DNA of 64,000 bases from Bradyrhizobium frederickii (GCF_004570865.1 NZ_SPQS01000016.1:120354-184353); one strand, 5' to 3'; shown: positions 18,322-28,267, numbered from the stretch's first letter. Numbers and translations are program-made. The notes: a model not told the origin generated them from the sequence alone.

Positions 18322-18828
18322 ATGAACATGCTACCGGGCCCGGCGCAGGCCGCTGCGATTGGTCTCAGCATCGCCTTTCCACTGCTGTTGCTGTGTTACG
18401 CGCGCATCGCCGCCACCGGCGGATCCGGCCGCCGCTTCCGGCTGGCCTGCGTCAGCGTCGTCATCTTTTACGCGATCGCGTGTGTAGCGCTTCCAGGTCA
18501 ACGCGACGTCGGCGACGTGATTGGCGGTCTCCTGCTGTTGGGGACGGCGATGATGTTTTGCTACATCCTGTTCAGCCTCCTGGCGTGGGGATTCACGCTG
18601 ACGCTGCTCACGGCGCTCGTGCAGGCCGGGCGCCCCCTCACCCTGGAGCATTGGGCCGAGGCGTACATGCAGGGCGGAGATCTCGGCACCTTCGCGCACA
18701 ACCGCCTGAAGCTCCTGGTCGGCTCCGGGCTGGTGGTGACGGCAGACGGCCGGCTGGCCCCGACGGCCAAGGGGGTAGCGGTCGCGCATCTCGTCAAGCT
18801 TGTTCGTCTGTCGACGGGTCTTGGGTGA
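18322..18828 (+). CDS. Small membrane protein with soluble C-terminal domain (first of a pair)
   Basis: 168 residues: three to four membrane segments in the first 95 residues, then a soluble tail of about 60 residues (AHNRLKLLVGSGLVV, then APTAKGVAVA) that reads like a small winged-helix or 'wing' with a beta hairpin. I do not recognise a named family. The next gene encodes a protein of the same length with a similar order of parts. Context, between a GT-C-like protein and a GT2 transferase, suggests a role in glycan assembly. Confidence 0.6.
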   Translation: MNMLPGPAQAAAIGLSIAFPLLLLCYARIAATGGSGRRFRLACVSVVIFYAIACVALPGQRDVGDVIGGLLLLGTAMMFCYILFSLLAWGFTLTLLTALVQAGRPLTLEHWAEAYMQGGDLGTFAHNRLKLLVGSGLVVTADGRLAPTAKGVAVAHLVKLVRLSTGLG

Positions 18829-18836
18829 GCGGCACG

Positions 18837-19343
18837 ATGTCCTTCGCTGTCGGACTTGTCGCCGTCGTCGTCTTTGCCCTGCTGGCGCCTGCCTTGCAGC
18901 TCATGGCCCGCGCTCGCGCGTGGGCGCTGGGACCCGTGATCCTGCTCGCGATCGCCGCGGTCGTCTCGCATGGTCTCGGCGTGATGCTCGGAATTTTCGC
19001 CATCCCGCAATTCCAGTATTGGAACGCCGCCTCGATTTTCGGATTTTTCGTAATGACTTACGTTTTCGCCTTTGGCGCGGTGTATAAATCGGTTTCCCTG
19101 GACATCCTGCGCGGCCTAGTCGACCGGCCCGGTCGCAGGGCCGCGGTTTCGGACATCGCCGAAAGGCAGGTTCCGGATCTCTTCCGGGGACGAATTGGGA
19201 ACCTGGTCGATGGCGGCCTGGTCGAACCGGTCGATTCGCACTTCAGGGCGACGGCGGCGGGCCGGAATATGGCAGGCCGCATCGGACGGCTGCGCCGTGC
19301 CTTCGGCATTGGCGATACCGGCCTCTACGATTTTTCCGACTAG
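18837..19343 (+). CDS. Small membrane protein with soluble C-terminal domain (second of a pair)
   Basis: 168 residues from ATG 18837 (a GTG at 18825 overlapping the upstream TGA is the alternative). Three membrane segments occupy the first 85 residues; the tail contains FRGRIGNLVDGGLVEP and RATAAGRNMAGRIGRL. It mirrors the tail of the previous protein: a basic helix, GLV, a short hairpin, a T-x-x-G turn and a final basic helix. This suggests an old tandem duplication or a heteromeric pair. No function is recognised. Confidence 0.6.
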   Translation: MSFAVGLVAVVVFALLAPALQLMARARAWALGPVILLAIAAVVSHGLGVMLGIFAIPQFQYWNAASIFGFFVMTYVFAFGAVYKSVSLDILRGLVDRPGRRAAVSDIAERQVPDLFRGRIGNLVDGGLVEPVDSHFRATAAGRNMAGRIGRLRRAFGIGDTGLYDFSD

Positions 19344-19483
19344 TTGCGCGAAACACACACATCCCGGCTTTCGTGTCCGGTTGTGTGGACCATGTCCGGG
19401 GCCACATTGTTCGCCCGGCTCAGATGACCTAGAATTGCCCCGGGCTTCTACCAGTCAAGGGTAGCCGGCAACGGCGGCATAAG

Positions 19484-20245
19484 ATGACACCTTCCAGGGC
19501 GGCAAAGCGGCTTACGATCGTCATCCCTGCTCTGAACGAGCAGGACAAGATCGCCGACACCATTGGCGGCGTGCTGCCGCTGGCCTGCGAGCTGCTCGAC
19601 GACTTCGAAATCTTCCTGATCGACGACGGCAGCACTGATGCCACCGGCGCGATCATGGACGAGTTCGCGGCCGGCGATCCGCGCATCATCGTGCAACATA
19701 ACGCCGAAAGGCGGGGCGTCGGTGCCGGCTTCGAATACGCCCTGTCGCGCGCGAAGTTCGACGCCATCACGCTCATTCCCGGCGATCACGCCTTCCAGAA
19801 CGAAGGTATTGCCCGGATGTTCAAGGCGGCCGGCGCCGCTGACCTCGTCATCACCTATCGCGACAATCAGTCGGACCGCTCGGTCAACCGCTCGCTGCAG
19901 TCGCATTCGCTGCGGTTCATCCTGAACTGCCTGTTCGGCTTCTGGCTGTCCGACTACCACAGCATGATCGTCTATCCCGTGAAATGGCTGCGCCAGATCG
20001 CGGTGAAGACCGACGGCTACGGTTATCAGATCTGCGCGTTGATCTCGCTGCTCCAGCTCGGCCTCAGCTACGTGCAGGTACCCGTGAGCCTGAACGCGGA
20101 ATTGAAGGGATCGTCCCGCGCGCTGCGGCTGCACACCTATTTCGAGCTCGTCGGCACCATCGTCTCTTTGCTGCGCCGCGTTCCCATCCGGGACGTCGAT
20201 CTCAGCCAGGTTCCCCGCGACGCGGAGCGGACCCTCGCGCGTTGA
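19484..20245 (+). CDS. Family 2 glycosyltransferase
   Basis: 253 residues, the GT-A fold of dolichol-phosphate-mannose-synthase-like family 2 enzymes. Strand 1 reads IVIPALNEQDKI, the nucleotide-binding LIDDGSTD is at about residue 48, and the DXD-equivalent sits in LIPGDHAF (GDH rather than DxD). It is mostly soluble; a hydrophobic stretch around residue 185 could be membrane-associated. It probably passes a sugar from a nucleotide donor to a lipid carrier. It is the last gene of the glycan locus and converges with the tRNA-Trp gene 118 bases downstream. Confidence 0.85.
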   Translation: MTPSRAAKRLTIVIPALNEQDKIADTIGGVLPLACELLDDFEIFLIDDGSTDATGAIMDEFAAGDPRIIVQHNAERRGVGAGFEYALSRAKFDAITLIPGDHAFQNEGIARMFKAAGAADLVITYRDNQSDRSVNRSLQSHSLRFILNCLFGFWLSDYHSMIVYPVKWLRQIAVKTDGYGYQICALISLLQLGLSYVQVPVSLNAELKGSSRALRLHTYFELVGTIVSLLRRVPIRDVDLSQVPRDAERTLAR

Positions 20246-20363
20246 GGCGCGCCCCGCAGGCCTCGGCGCGGGACCTCGGATATTTGGACTGGCTTTCGGC
20301 GATTCGTACGAGGGACGCCTTGTCCCTACCCCGCCAGCATCTCATCTAAGTGACTGATTTTAC

Positions 20364-20439
20364 TGGCAGGAGTGGCAGGGCTCGAACCTGCGACCCCCGG
20401 TTTTGGAGACCGGTGCTCTACCAATTGAGCTACACTCCT
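20364..20439 (-). tRNA. tRNA-Trp (CCA)
   Basis: Reading the minus strand gives a complete 76-base cloverleaf. The acceptor stem AGGAGTG pairs with CACTCCT, followed by the discriminator G and an encoded CCA. The D arm is GCTCAATTGGTAGAGC, the anticodon loop CTCCAAA carries CCA in a CGGT/ACCG-type stem, and the T arm is GCAGGTTCGAGCCCTGC. It lies between the convergent GT2 gene and a divergent hydrolase gene. In many bacteria this tRNA is followed by secE-nusG; here what follows downstream is the glycan locus. Confidence 0.97.
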
Positions 20440-20589
20440 ACAGACCCTGCGTCGCCTTAGGATCAGGCGCGCTTTCAAGCACAGAGAGCGGCCGGATTGC
20501 AAGGGTGAACCGCGCCGGCTTCGCTTGTTTGTGCCGGGGCTTCTGGGCCACAGTCCATTGCCGATAATCAAGAACAACTGGGAGTGCCC

Positions 20590-21825
20590 ATGACCGCCAC
20601 AGCGACTGCTCCAGCCGCCTCGCAGGCCGGCATCGCGCCGTTGACCCCGCCCTTGCCGGAGGCGCGCCCGGAGACCCTCGGGCTGTCGCGCCCCCGCCTC
20701 CTGGCCATGTCGGACGCCTTCAAGCGCGAGATCGACAAGGGAACCGTTCCCGGCGTCACGGTGCTGGTGGCGAGAGGTGGCCAGGTCGGCTGGTTCGAGG
20801 CGCTCGGCAAGCAGAGCCCGGTGGCCGCCGCGCCGATGGCACGTGATTCGATCTTCCGGATCTTCTCGATGACCAAGCCGATCGTGTCGGTCGCCGTCAT
20901 GGCGCTGGTCGAGGACGGCCGCCTCCTGCTCAGCGATTCCGTCGCCAAATTCATCCCGGAATTCGCGAGCCAGCAGGTCGGCATCGTCAAGGACGGCAAG
21001 CTGGAGCTGGTCGCCCCGACGCGGCCGATGACCGTGCAGGACCTGCTCCGCCACACCTCGGGCCTCACCTACGAGCACCAGGGCGACGGCCCCGTGCACA
21101 AGCTCTATCAGGAGTCCCGCGTCCGCAGCCGCAAGATCAGCAACGCCGAGCATGCCGCACTGGTGGCGAGCTTCCCGCTGGTCTGCCAGCCCGGCGCGGA
21201 ATTCAACTACAGCCGCTCCACCGACATTCTCGGCCGCATCATCGAGGTCGTCAGCGGCAAGTCGCTCAGCGCCTTCCTCACCGAGCGCGTGCTCGCCCCG
21301 CTGCAGATGGCCGAGACCGGCTTCGCGACCTCCGAGGCCAATGCGAGCAGGCTCGCCGAGCCGTTCGCGGCCGATCCCTGGACCGGCGACAAGGTCGCGC
21401 TCTTCAACATGCTCGAGCAGCCGGTGATGGAATCCGGCGGCGGCGGCCTGGTCTCGACCACGATGGACTATGCCCGCTTCTGCCTGATGCTGCGCAATGG
21501 CGGCACGCTGGATGGCAACAGGATCATCGGCCGCAAGACGCTGGAGCTGATGGCGTCCGATTATCTCGGGCCGCACGTTCAGATCAACGGCACCCTGCTC
21601 TCGCCCGGCCACGGTTTCGGTCTCGGCTTCGCCGTGCGCCGCGAGGCCGGCATCGCGCCATTCCCCGGCAGCGTCGGCCAGTATTTCTGGAGCGGCATCG
21701 CCGGCACGTTCTTCTGGATCGATCCGAAGGAGGATTTGTTCGTGGTGTTCATGAGCCAGGGGCCGGGACAGCGCGACTACACGCGGACCCTGGTGCGGGA
21801 TCTGGTTTACGCCGCGGTGGAGTAG
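20590..21825 (+). CDS. Beta-lactamase-fold serine hydrolase (class C/EstB type)
   Basis: 411 residues. The SxxK catalytic tetrad is SMTK (about residue 97), the Tyr motif is YSRS (about 213), and a GHGFGLGF segment near 340 fills the third-motif position. These proteins are esterases, peptidases or lactamases acting on amide or ester bonds. No clear signal peptide is seen, so a cytoplasmic esterase-like role is likely. ATG 20590 is preceded by GGGAG 4-8 bases upstream; GTG 20584 is less likely. Monocistronic. Confidence 0.85.
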   Translation: MTATATAPAASQAGIAPLTPPLPEARPETLGLSRPRLLAMSDAFKREIDKGTVPGVTVLVARGGQVGWFEALGKQSPVAAAPMARDSIFRIFSMTKPIVSVAVMALVEDGRLLLSDSVAKFIPEFASQQVGIVKDGKLELVAPTRPMTVQDLLRHTSGLTYEHQGDGPVHKLYQESRVRSRKISNAEHAALVASFPLVCQPGAEFNYSRSTDILGRIIEVVSGKSLSAFLTERVLAPLQMAETGFATSEANASRLAEPFAADPWTGDKVALFNMLEQPVMESGGGGLVSTTMDYARFCLMLRNGGTLDGNRIIGRKTLELMASDYLGPHVQINGTLLSPGHGFGLGFAVRREAGIAPFPGSVGQYFWSGIAGTFFWIDPKEDLFVVFMSQGPGQRDYTRTLVRDLVYAAVE

Positions 21826-21861
21826 CGACTCGAACCTTCACCGAACGATCGAGCGGCATAT

Positions 21862-21996
21862 GCGGTGCGCCCTCTCCCGCTTGCGGGAGAGGGCGGCGCG
21901 AAGCGCCGGCAGAGGGCTTTTTCCTCATTGGGAATCCCACCGCGGAGACACCCTCTCCCCTACCCTCTCCCGCAAGCGGGAGAGGGAGCGCACCGC
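21862..21996. repeat. Dispersed palindromic repeat (CCCTCTCCCGC type)
   Basis: Two copies of CCCTCTCCCGC-hairpin-GCGGGAGAGGG (21870-21893 and 21963-21986) sit at the ends of a 135-base element. The outer sequences GCGGTGCG and CGCACCGC make the ends inverted repeats of each other. A related element lies at 31777-31920. Placed between convergent genes, it could act as a bidirectional terminator or RNA-stabilising hairpin. Such elements are abundant between genes in Bradyrhizobium-like genomes. Confidence 0.85.
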
Positions 21997-22018
21997 GTCC
22001 GGGACACGAGAGCTCACC

Positions 22019-22786
22019 TCAACTGATCGTCGCGCCGCCGTCGATCACCATGGTCTGGCCGGTCATGAAGTCGCCGGCCTTGGAGCCCAGGAACACGGCC
22101 GCGCCCGCGATCTCGTCGGGGATGCCGATGCGCAAGAGCGGCGAGCGCGAGGTCGAGGCCTTCAGGTTCTCCGGATTGTCCCACAGCGCCTTCGCAAAGT
22201 CGGTCTTGATCAGGCCGGGCGCGATGCAGTTCACACGGATATTATGCTTGCCGTATTCGCAAGCCAGATTGCGCGCGAGCTGCATGTCGGCGGCCTTGGA
22301 GATGGCGTAGGCGCCGAGGATGGTCGAGCCCTTGAGGCCGCCGATCGAGGAGACGATGATGATGGAGCCGTCCTTGCGCTCGATCATCTGCGGCACCACC
22401 ATCGAGATCAGCCAGTTGTTGGCCACGATGTTGTTGTCGAGAATTTTCCTGAACTGATCGTCGGAGATGCCGGCGAGCGGACCGTAATACGGGTTCGAGG
22501 CCGCATTGCAGACCAGCACGTCGATCTTGCCGAAGGCGCGGTTGCTCTCGTCGACGAGGTTTTGCAGGTTCTCCTTTGACGAGATGTTGGCGGCGACCGC
22601 GGCGGCGGTGCCCTTGCCGAACTTGTCGTTGATGCCCTTCGCGACTTGCTCGCAGACGTCGGCCTTGCGCGAGGAGATCACGACCTTGGCGCCGTGCTCG
22701 GCCATGCGCTCGGCGATCGCAAGCCCGATGCCGCGCGTCGATCCCGTGATGACGGCGACTTTCCCCTTCATGTCGAACAAGGTCAT
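22019..22786 (-). CDS. SDR-family oxidoreductase
   Basis: 255 residues, a classical short-chain dehydrogenase. Motifs: TGSTRGIG (cofactor Gly motif, residue 14), NAAS (NNAG position), catalytic Ser in VSSIGG and Tyr/Lys in YAISK, and IAPGLIKTDF. The SRK after beta-2 (Ser-Arg) suggests NADP preference. It lies 66 bases from a histidine phosphatase gene and is separated from another SDR by it. GGGAGAGA precedes ATG 22786. Substrate unknown; fatty-acid or alcohol metabolism is likely from the neighbourhood. Confidence 0.88.
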   Translation of the reverse strand: MTLFDMKGKVAVITGSTRGIGLAIAERMAEHGAKVVISSRKADVCEQVAKGINDKFGKGTAAAVAANISSKENLQNLVDESNRAFGKIDVLVCNAASNPYYGPLAGISDDQFRKILDNNIVANNWLISMVVPQMIERKDGSIIIVSSIGGLKGSTILGAYAISKAADMQLARNLACEYGKHNIRVNCIAPGLIKTDFAKALWDNPENLKASTSRSPLLRIGIPDEIAGAAVFLGSKAGDFMTGQTMVIDGGATIS

Positions 22787-22852
22787 GTGTCTCTCCCTGA
22801 GTACGATTTGATTGGCCCGAAACTGATGTCGCTCGCGCGAGCGACAACCGCT

Positions 22853-23551
22853 TCAGGCGAGCTTCTTGACTTCCGGTCCCGCCGGCTGGTGCATCGCCGC
22901 GTGCGCATCGTCCGCGATCCAGGGCTGCTGGTTCACCATCGGAAGCCGCCAGACCGTGCGATCGGGACTTGCGAAATGATCGAGCCGGGTCACCGAGCAA
23001 TTGTCGATGTCGAACGACAGCCCCCGCTCCGGCTGGCCGTCGAGCGCGAGCCCCAGCGCCGCCTTGATCGTGCCGCCATGGGCGACCGCGATGATGTCCT
23101 GCCCGGCCGCCTCCTTGTTGATCCGCTCGATGGTGCGGCGCGTGCGGTTGTAGAGATCCATGAAGCTTTCGCCGCCGGGCGCGGGCTCGTTGATGTCGGC
23201 GAACCAGCTTGCGCCGACGGGACGGCTGGCGATGAACTGGGCACGGTTCATGCCCTGCCAGCGGCCGAGATTCTGTTCGGCAAGGTCCGCTTCCCGTTGC
23301 ATCGACGCAGGCCGCGGGAAGCCGGCCTCCCAGATCGCCTCGGCGGTCTGGTGCGTGCGCATCAGATTGCTCGAATACCACACCGCTTTGCGTGGCAGCA
23401 CCTTGGCAACGGCATTGAACACATAGGTATCGCTGGTATCGCAGGCGATGTCGGACTGTCCGTAGATGTTGCCGCCGTCATTGCGGACCGGCGCGTGACG
23501 GACCCACCACCATCGCGTGACGACCACATTGGGCTTGTCTGCACCTGCCAT
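22853..23551 (-). CDS. Histidine phosphatase family protein
   Basis: About 232 residues with the phosphoglycerate-mutase-like fold. The catalytic VRHAPV (RHG-type motif) lies near residue 17, and the second active-site His is in AVAHGGT near 165; EQNLGRWQG supplies the family's acidic segment. It probably dephosphorylates a small metabolite. The frame extends far upstream without a stop, but that region is antisense to the next SDR gene; ATG 23551 is the proper start. Confidence 0.85.
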   Translation of the reverse strand: MAGADKPNVVVTRWWWVRHAPVRNDGGNIYGQSDIACDTSDTYVFNAVAKVLPRKAVWYSSNLMRTHQTAEAIWEAGFPRPASMQREADLAEQNLGRWQGMNRAQFIASRPVGASWFADINEPAPGGESFMDLYNRTRRTIERINKEAAGQDIIAVAHGGTIKAALGLALDGQPERGLSFDIDNCSVTRLDHFASPDRTVWRLPMVNQQPWIADDAHAAMHQPAGPEVKKLA

Positions 23552-23686
23552 CGAAACCCTTCCATCCCGTCTGATGTCGCTGTACGTCAGTAGCGAACCT
23601 GTCTCAAGACACTTTACCGTTTGAAATCTTGTTTGAAATTCCGTCGCGCGGCAAGCGTCGCGCGAGCCATCACAAGGGAGAAACGC

Positions 23687-24472
23687 ATGGGCCGCCTGCA
23701 GGGCAAATCCGTCATCATCACCGGCGCCGGCAGCGGCATTGGCCGTGCCGCCGCGCTGCTGTTCACCAGGGAAGGCGCCAAGCTGATCGCGGTCGATCGC
23801 ACCGAGGCGGTGAAGGAGACGGTCGACGAGATCAAGAAAGCCGGCGGCGTCGCGGAAGCCATGATCGCGGACGCGGGCTCGGAGACGGACGTCATCGCCG
23901 TGATCGACAAGGCGGTGACGACCCACGGCCGGCTGGACGTGATCTGGGCCAATGCCGGCATCTCCGGCGGGCTCGTTCCGATTCCCGAGCAGACCGTGGA
24001 ACACTGGCAGGAGATCTTGCGCATCAATCTGATCGGGCCGTTCCTCGCGGTGAAGCATGCGATGCCGCACATGGTGAAGCAGCAGTCCGGCGCGATCGTG
24101 TTGACCGCATCCGTCGCGGGCCTCAAGGCCGGCGCCAGCGGGCATCCTTATGCGGCGAGCAAGGCGGGCGTGATCAGCCTGGTGCAGACCACCGCCTATT
24201 CGCTCACCGGCACCGGCGTGCGCATCAACGCGGTGTGCCCGGGCCTGATCGAGACCGGCATGACCAAGCCGATCTTCGACCGCGCCAAGGAACGCGGCAC
24301 CCAGGACAAGATCGGCCAGCTCAACCCGCTCAAGCGCCCGGGCCAGCCGCACGAGCTCGCAGCGATGGGCCTGTTCCTGGCCAGCGACGAGGCCTCGTAT
24401 GTCAACGGCCAGGCGTTCCCGGTCGACGGCGGTCTGACGGCATCGATGCCGTACACGGGCAAGCCGGTGTAG
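23687..24472 (+). CDS. SDR-family oxidoreductase
   Basis: 261 residues. TGAGSGIG cofactor motif at residue 13, IAVDRTE after beta-2 (acidic Asp, NAD preference), NAGISGG, Ser in TASVAG and the Tyr/Lys pair in YAASK, then CPGLIETGM. AAGGGAG precedes ATG 23687 by 6 bases. It is divergent from the histidine phosphatase gene, with about 135 bases between starts that must hold both promoters. Confidence 0.88.
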   Translation: MGRLQGKSVIITGAGSGIGRAAALLFTREGAKLIAVDRTEAVKETVDEIKKAGGVAEAMIADAGSETDVIAVIDKAVTTHGRLDVIWANAGISGGLVPIPEQTVEHWQEILRINLIGPFLAVKHAMPHMVKQQSGAIVLTASVAGLKAGASGHPYAASKAGVISLVQTTAYSLTGTGVRINAVCPGLIETGMTKPIFDRAKERGTQDKIGQLNPLKRPGQPHELAAMGLFLASDEASYVNGQAFPVDGGLTASMPYTGKPV

Positions 24473-24683
24473 TGAGGACGTCCCGTGTCCCGGACGCGCT
24501 GCAGCGTTCTTACGCTGCTGCGCAGAGCCGGGACCCGGCGGGCCGTGGCACTCGCTGCGACATGGGCCCCGGCTCAGCAGCGCATCGTCGAAGGGACGCT
24601 GCGCTGCGTCCGGGGCACGAGAGCGGGGTGTTGCGTACGAAGGCGGAAGCAATGCAGAATCTCTCCGCAGGACAGTATCAATT

Positions 24684-24838
24684 CCGTCATCCTGAGGTGC
24701 GAGGCGTGCGATGCGAATGCATCGCATGCTGAGCCTCGAAGGATGCGCGGCCGAGCTGATGCAGCGGGGCCCGTCGCCCCTCGAGGCTTGCTCTGCGACG
24801 CTATCGCACCGCAGCGCGCGCACCTCAGGGTGACGGTG
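24684..24838. repeat. Dispersed inverted-repeat element (TCATCCTGAGG type)
   Basis: The ends TCATCCTGAGGTGCG and CGCACCTCAGGGTGAC form an inverted repeat around internal hairpins such as GCGATGCGAATGCATCGC and CCTCGAAGGATGCGCGG. A related element is at 28106-28238. No protein-like reading frame with a convincing start is present. Part of a 1.2-kb gene-free stretch (24473-25675). Confidence 0.75.
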
Positions 24839-24929
24839 ATGCATAGGGTTTGCAACGTACTCGCCTTCATGCGGACACAGCATCGCCTCCTCGCGGCTTG
24901 TTTCGCCCGAGCTTTGCTTGTCGCCTCAC

Positions 24930-25400
24930 CCTCATGAATTGAAAGAGGGCGCAGGGAAGACCGGGTGCCAGCCGGGCACCCACGGTCCACTGTGCGAAAG
25001 CGTGTGCTTAAAAAAAGCTGCACAGCGGCATACAGGTGGAGCCAAACATCCGGCCTTCCCTGCGCAGTGGTTTGACGGCTTATGTCGTGCTCTCCCCGGG
25101 GAGCGTTGCACTATTGCCCCCGTCGCCTTGCGGATGGCTGATGCGCGCGCCCGGTCGGGCCGCCGCATCACCGCAACACTTGACGCCAGACCCCGGGCGT
25201 CAGGACCACACGATTTTGCCGTACGCCGATCGCACCGGTCGTGTGCGCGAGAGGTTCCGCTCACGGTTACCCGCCCTGCAAAACTCATCGCGCCGATGCT
25301 ATCGGCGTCCACCGCCGCCCGGCCCGCGTTCGTGACGATCGCGATACGCCCCTCTTCCTTAGGCCGGGTTGCACGACACATACGTCATTTCCGAATTTCG
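24930..25400. repeat. Long dispersed Bradyrhizobium-type intergenic repeat (about 470 bp)
   Basis: This stretch begins near the GGGCGCAGGGAAGACCGG segment and runs to the GGCCGGGTTGCACGAC segment. I recognise its translation (EGAGKTGC..., then ...SGRRITATL) as the type that appears many times as spurious hypothetical proteins in Bradyrhizobium and Rhodopseudomonas genomes. That is recall, not a search. It has no ribosome-binding site or codon pattern like a gene. Its boundaries are approximate. Confidence 0.6.
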
Positions 25401-25486
25401 GTAAAGCGGAATATTTTTGATGATGGGCGTTGACCTAGGCCTCGGGTGTTTTGCCCGACGGGCAACGCAAGGTCTGGCAGCCTCTC

Positions 25487-25586
25487 GTCATTCCGGGGCG
25501 CGCCGAAGGCGCGAACCCGGCCTCCATTTCGCAGCGCCGATGTGGAACGATTCCGGGCTCGATACTACGCATCGCCCCGGAATGAC
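25487..25586. repeat. Palindromic repeat (GTCATTCCGGGGC ends)
   Basis: The 13-base ends GTCATTCCGGGGC and GCCCCGGAATGAC are perfect inverted repeats around 74 bases that contain a CGCGCCGAAGGCGCG hairpin. A shorter relative is at 29526-29602. It lies about 90 bases upstream of the argE-like gene. Confidence 0.85.
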
Positions 25587-25675
25587 GATTGCGATGGTGA
25601 TTTGCCCCACCGGCCCCCACGTTGGTATGGTTCCTGCAGGCAACCTCAGCCTCCATCCCCTGACAGAACGAGACA

Positions 25676-26854
<1,179 letters not shown>

Positions 26855-26861
26855 GTGCCGT

Positions 26862-26990
26862 AGGGTGGCAAAGCGGCTTGTCCGCCGTAGCTCGAAGAGC
26901 GAAGGCGGAAGCGTGCCCATCGTTTCGCTGTGATCACGAAGAGATGGTGGGCACGGCGCTACGCGCCTTTGCCCACCACTACTGGAGCGA
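26862..26990. repeat. Short dispersed intergenic repeat
   Basis: A GTAGGGTGGCAAAGCG... to ...GCCCACCACTACTGG stretch with an internal inverted pair, GTGCCCATC and GATGGTGGGCAC. It resembles the GTAGGGTGGGCAAAG repeats scattered through Bradyrhizobium intergenic DNA. It separates two convergent genes and could serve as a terminator; family membership is from recall. Confidence 0.5.
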
Positions 26991-27006
26991 GCGCGGGCGC
27001 GGCGCC

Positions 27007-27633
27007 TCAGCGCTCCTGCAATGCCAGCCTGACGCCGACGGCGCAGTAGATGGCCCCCACCACCTTGCCCTGCCATTTCACGACGGCCGGATGGCGGCGC
27101 AGGAGATTGCCGAGACGGCCGGCGCCGACGGCAAATACAACGGTGCTAAGTAAGCCGAGCAGCACGAAGACGACGCCGAGTATCGCAAGTTGAATGGTGA
27201 TCGAACCGTGCTCCGGCCGGACGAACTGCGGCAGGAAGGCAAGAAAGAACAGCGCGGTCTTCGGATTGAGCACTTCGGTCAGCACAGCCTGGCGGAAGGC
27301 GCGGCCCGCGCTGATGGCGGGGGCGCCGCCGTTTAGCTCAATCGGCGCCTTGTCGAGCATGGCACGAATGCCGAGATAGATCAGGAAAGCTGCGCCCGCA
27401 TATTTGACGAGGCTGAACAGCAGCGCCGACGTCGCGATGATCGCCGACAGGCCGACGATCGCCATGCCAGTGTGGATCGCATCACCCGCAGCAATGCCGG
27501 CGCCCGTGGCAATGCCGACCCTCGTTCCAGAGCTTGCAGCCCGCGCCATCGTGAGCAGCGTCGCGGGGCCAGGAATGAAGACGAAGCCGAGAACGATCAG
27601 AATGTAGGCAATGAGGGTGGCGTGGTCGATCAT
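27007..27633 (-). CDS. LysE-family amino-acid/metabolite exporter
   Basis: 208 residues with about six transmembrane helices and the RhtB/LysE signature FIPGPATLLTMARA near residue 20 (Pro-Gly-Pro) and a conserved LNPKTALFFLAFLPQF segment near residue 120. It exports amino acids or related small metabolites across the inner membrane. ATG 27633 overlaps the stop of the NIPSNAP gene by 4 bases, so both are co-transcribed. Confidence 0.9.
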   Translation of the reverse strand: MIDHATLIAYILIVLGFVFIPGPATLLTMARAASSGTRVGIATGAGIAAGDAIHTGMAIVGLSAIIATSALLFSLVKYAGAAFLIYLGIRAMLDKAPIELNGGAPAISAGRAFRQAVLTEVLNPKTALFFLAFLPQFVRPEHGSITIQLAILGVVFVLLGLLSTVVFAVGAGRLGNLLRRHPAVVKWQGKVVGAIYCAVGVRLALQER

Positions 27634-27995
27634 GCGCGCGGTTCCGAGGTGAATTCCTGTGACAGCCTGAGCGACGGCGAATAGTCCACGGGGACAAGCA
27701 GGCGGTCCTCGATCTGGCCGACCATCAGTCCATGCTCCGCGTGGGTCGCACGCTTGATTTCGCTCCACTCGGCATCGGCCATAAAGGCTGCCCAAGCAGA
27801 CGTTTTCGCCGCCTCGTTCGGCCACTCCAGCAGATAGGCAAACTCGGTCCGGTCGCCGAATCTGGTCTCCCACATCGCGACGATCCGGAAGCCGTACTTG
27901 GCTCGCATGATGCGCGCGGCGTGATCGCGAAAGCGGGCGTGAAAGGCAGCCTTGTTCTTTTCGAAGATTTCGTAGATGCGCAGTTGCTGGATCAT
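27630..27995 (-). CDS. NIPSNAP-family protein
   Basis: 121 residues, a dimeric alpha/beta-barrel (ferredoxin-like) NIPSNAP domain: LRIYEIFEKNKAAFHARF at the N terminus and FAYLLEWPNEAAK plus WSEIKRATH in the middle. The biochemical role of the family is unclear. AAGGAGA lies 7 bases before ATG 27995. It is the first gene of a two-gene unit with the LysE exporter. Confidence 0.85.
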   Translation of the reverse strand: MIQQLRIYEIFEKNKAAFHARFRDHAARIMRAKYGFRIVAMWETRFGDRTEFAYLLEWPNEAAKTSAWAAFMADAEWSEIKRATHAEHGLMVGQIEDRLLVPVDYSPSLRLSQEFTSEPRA

Positions 27996-28105
27996 GACCG
28001 TCTCCTTGCGGAGGAGATATGGTTAGCCGTGCACGCAGGACAAGGAAGATGTCATGCCCCGGCACGACCGCAGGGCTATCGCATATGAGAGCTTTTCCCT
28101 GCGGC

Positions 28106-28238
28106 CATCCTTCGAGACGCCCGCCTTTGGCGGGCCCTCAGGATGAGGACGGAGTGCGCGGCGGCAGTTTCAGCGGGCACCGATGCCACTTAGCCTCATC
28201 CTGAGGAGACCGCGAAGCGGTCGTCTCGAAGGACGAGG
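28106..28238. repeat. Dispersed inverted-repeat element (CATCCTTCGAGACG type)
   Basis: The left part CATCCTTCGAGACGCCCGC with TTTGGCGGGC, then CCTCAGGATGAGG, is mirrored by CCTCATCCTGAGGAG and GTCTCGAAGGACGAGG on the right. Long inverted repeats of this kind fold into a stable hairpin. It shares TCATCCTGAGG with the element at 24684-24838. Confidence 0.8.
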
Positions 28239-28267
28239 CGCGCGCTCAGCTCGCGTGTGATGCCATA

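Noticed and set aside
23552..24883. Upstream extension of the histidine phosphatase frame
   Set aside because: It runs antisense through the SDR at 23687-24472. ATG 23551 with the domain starting at once is sufficient.
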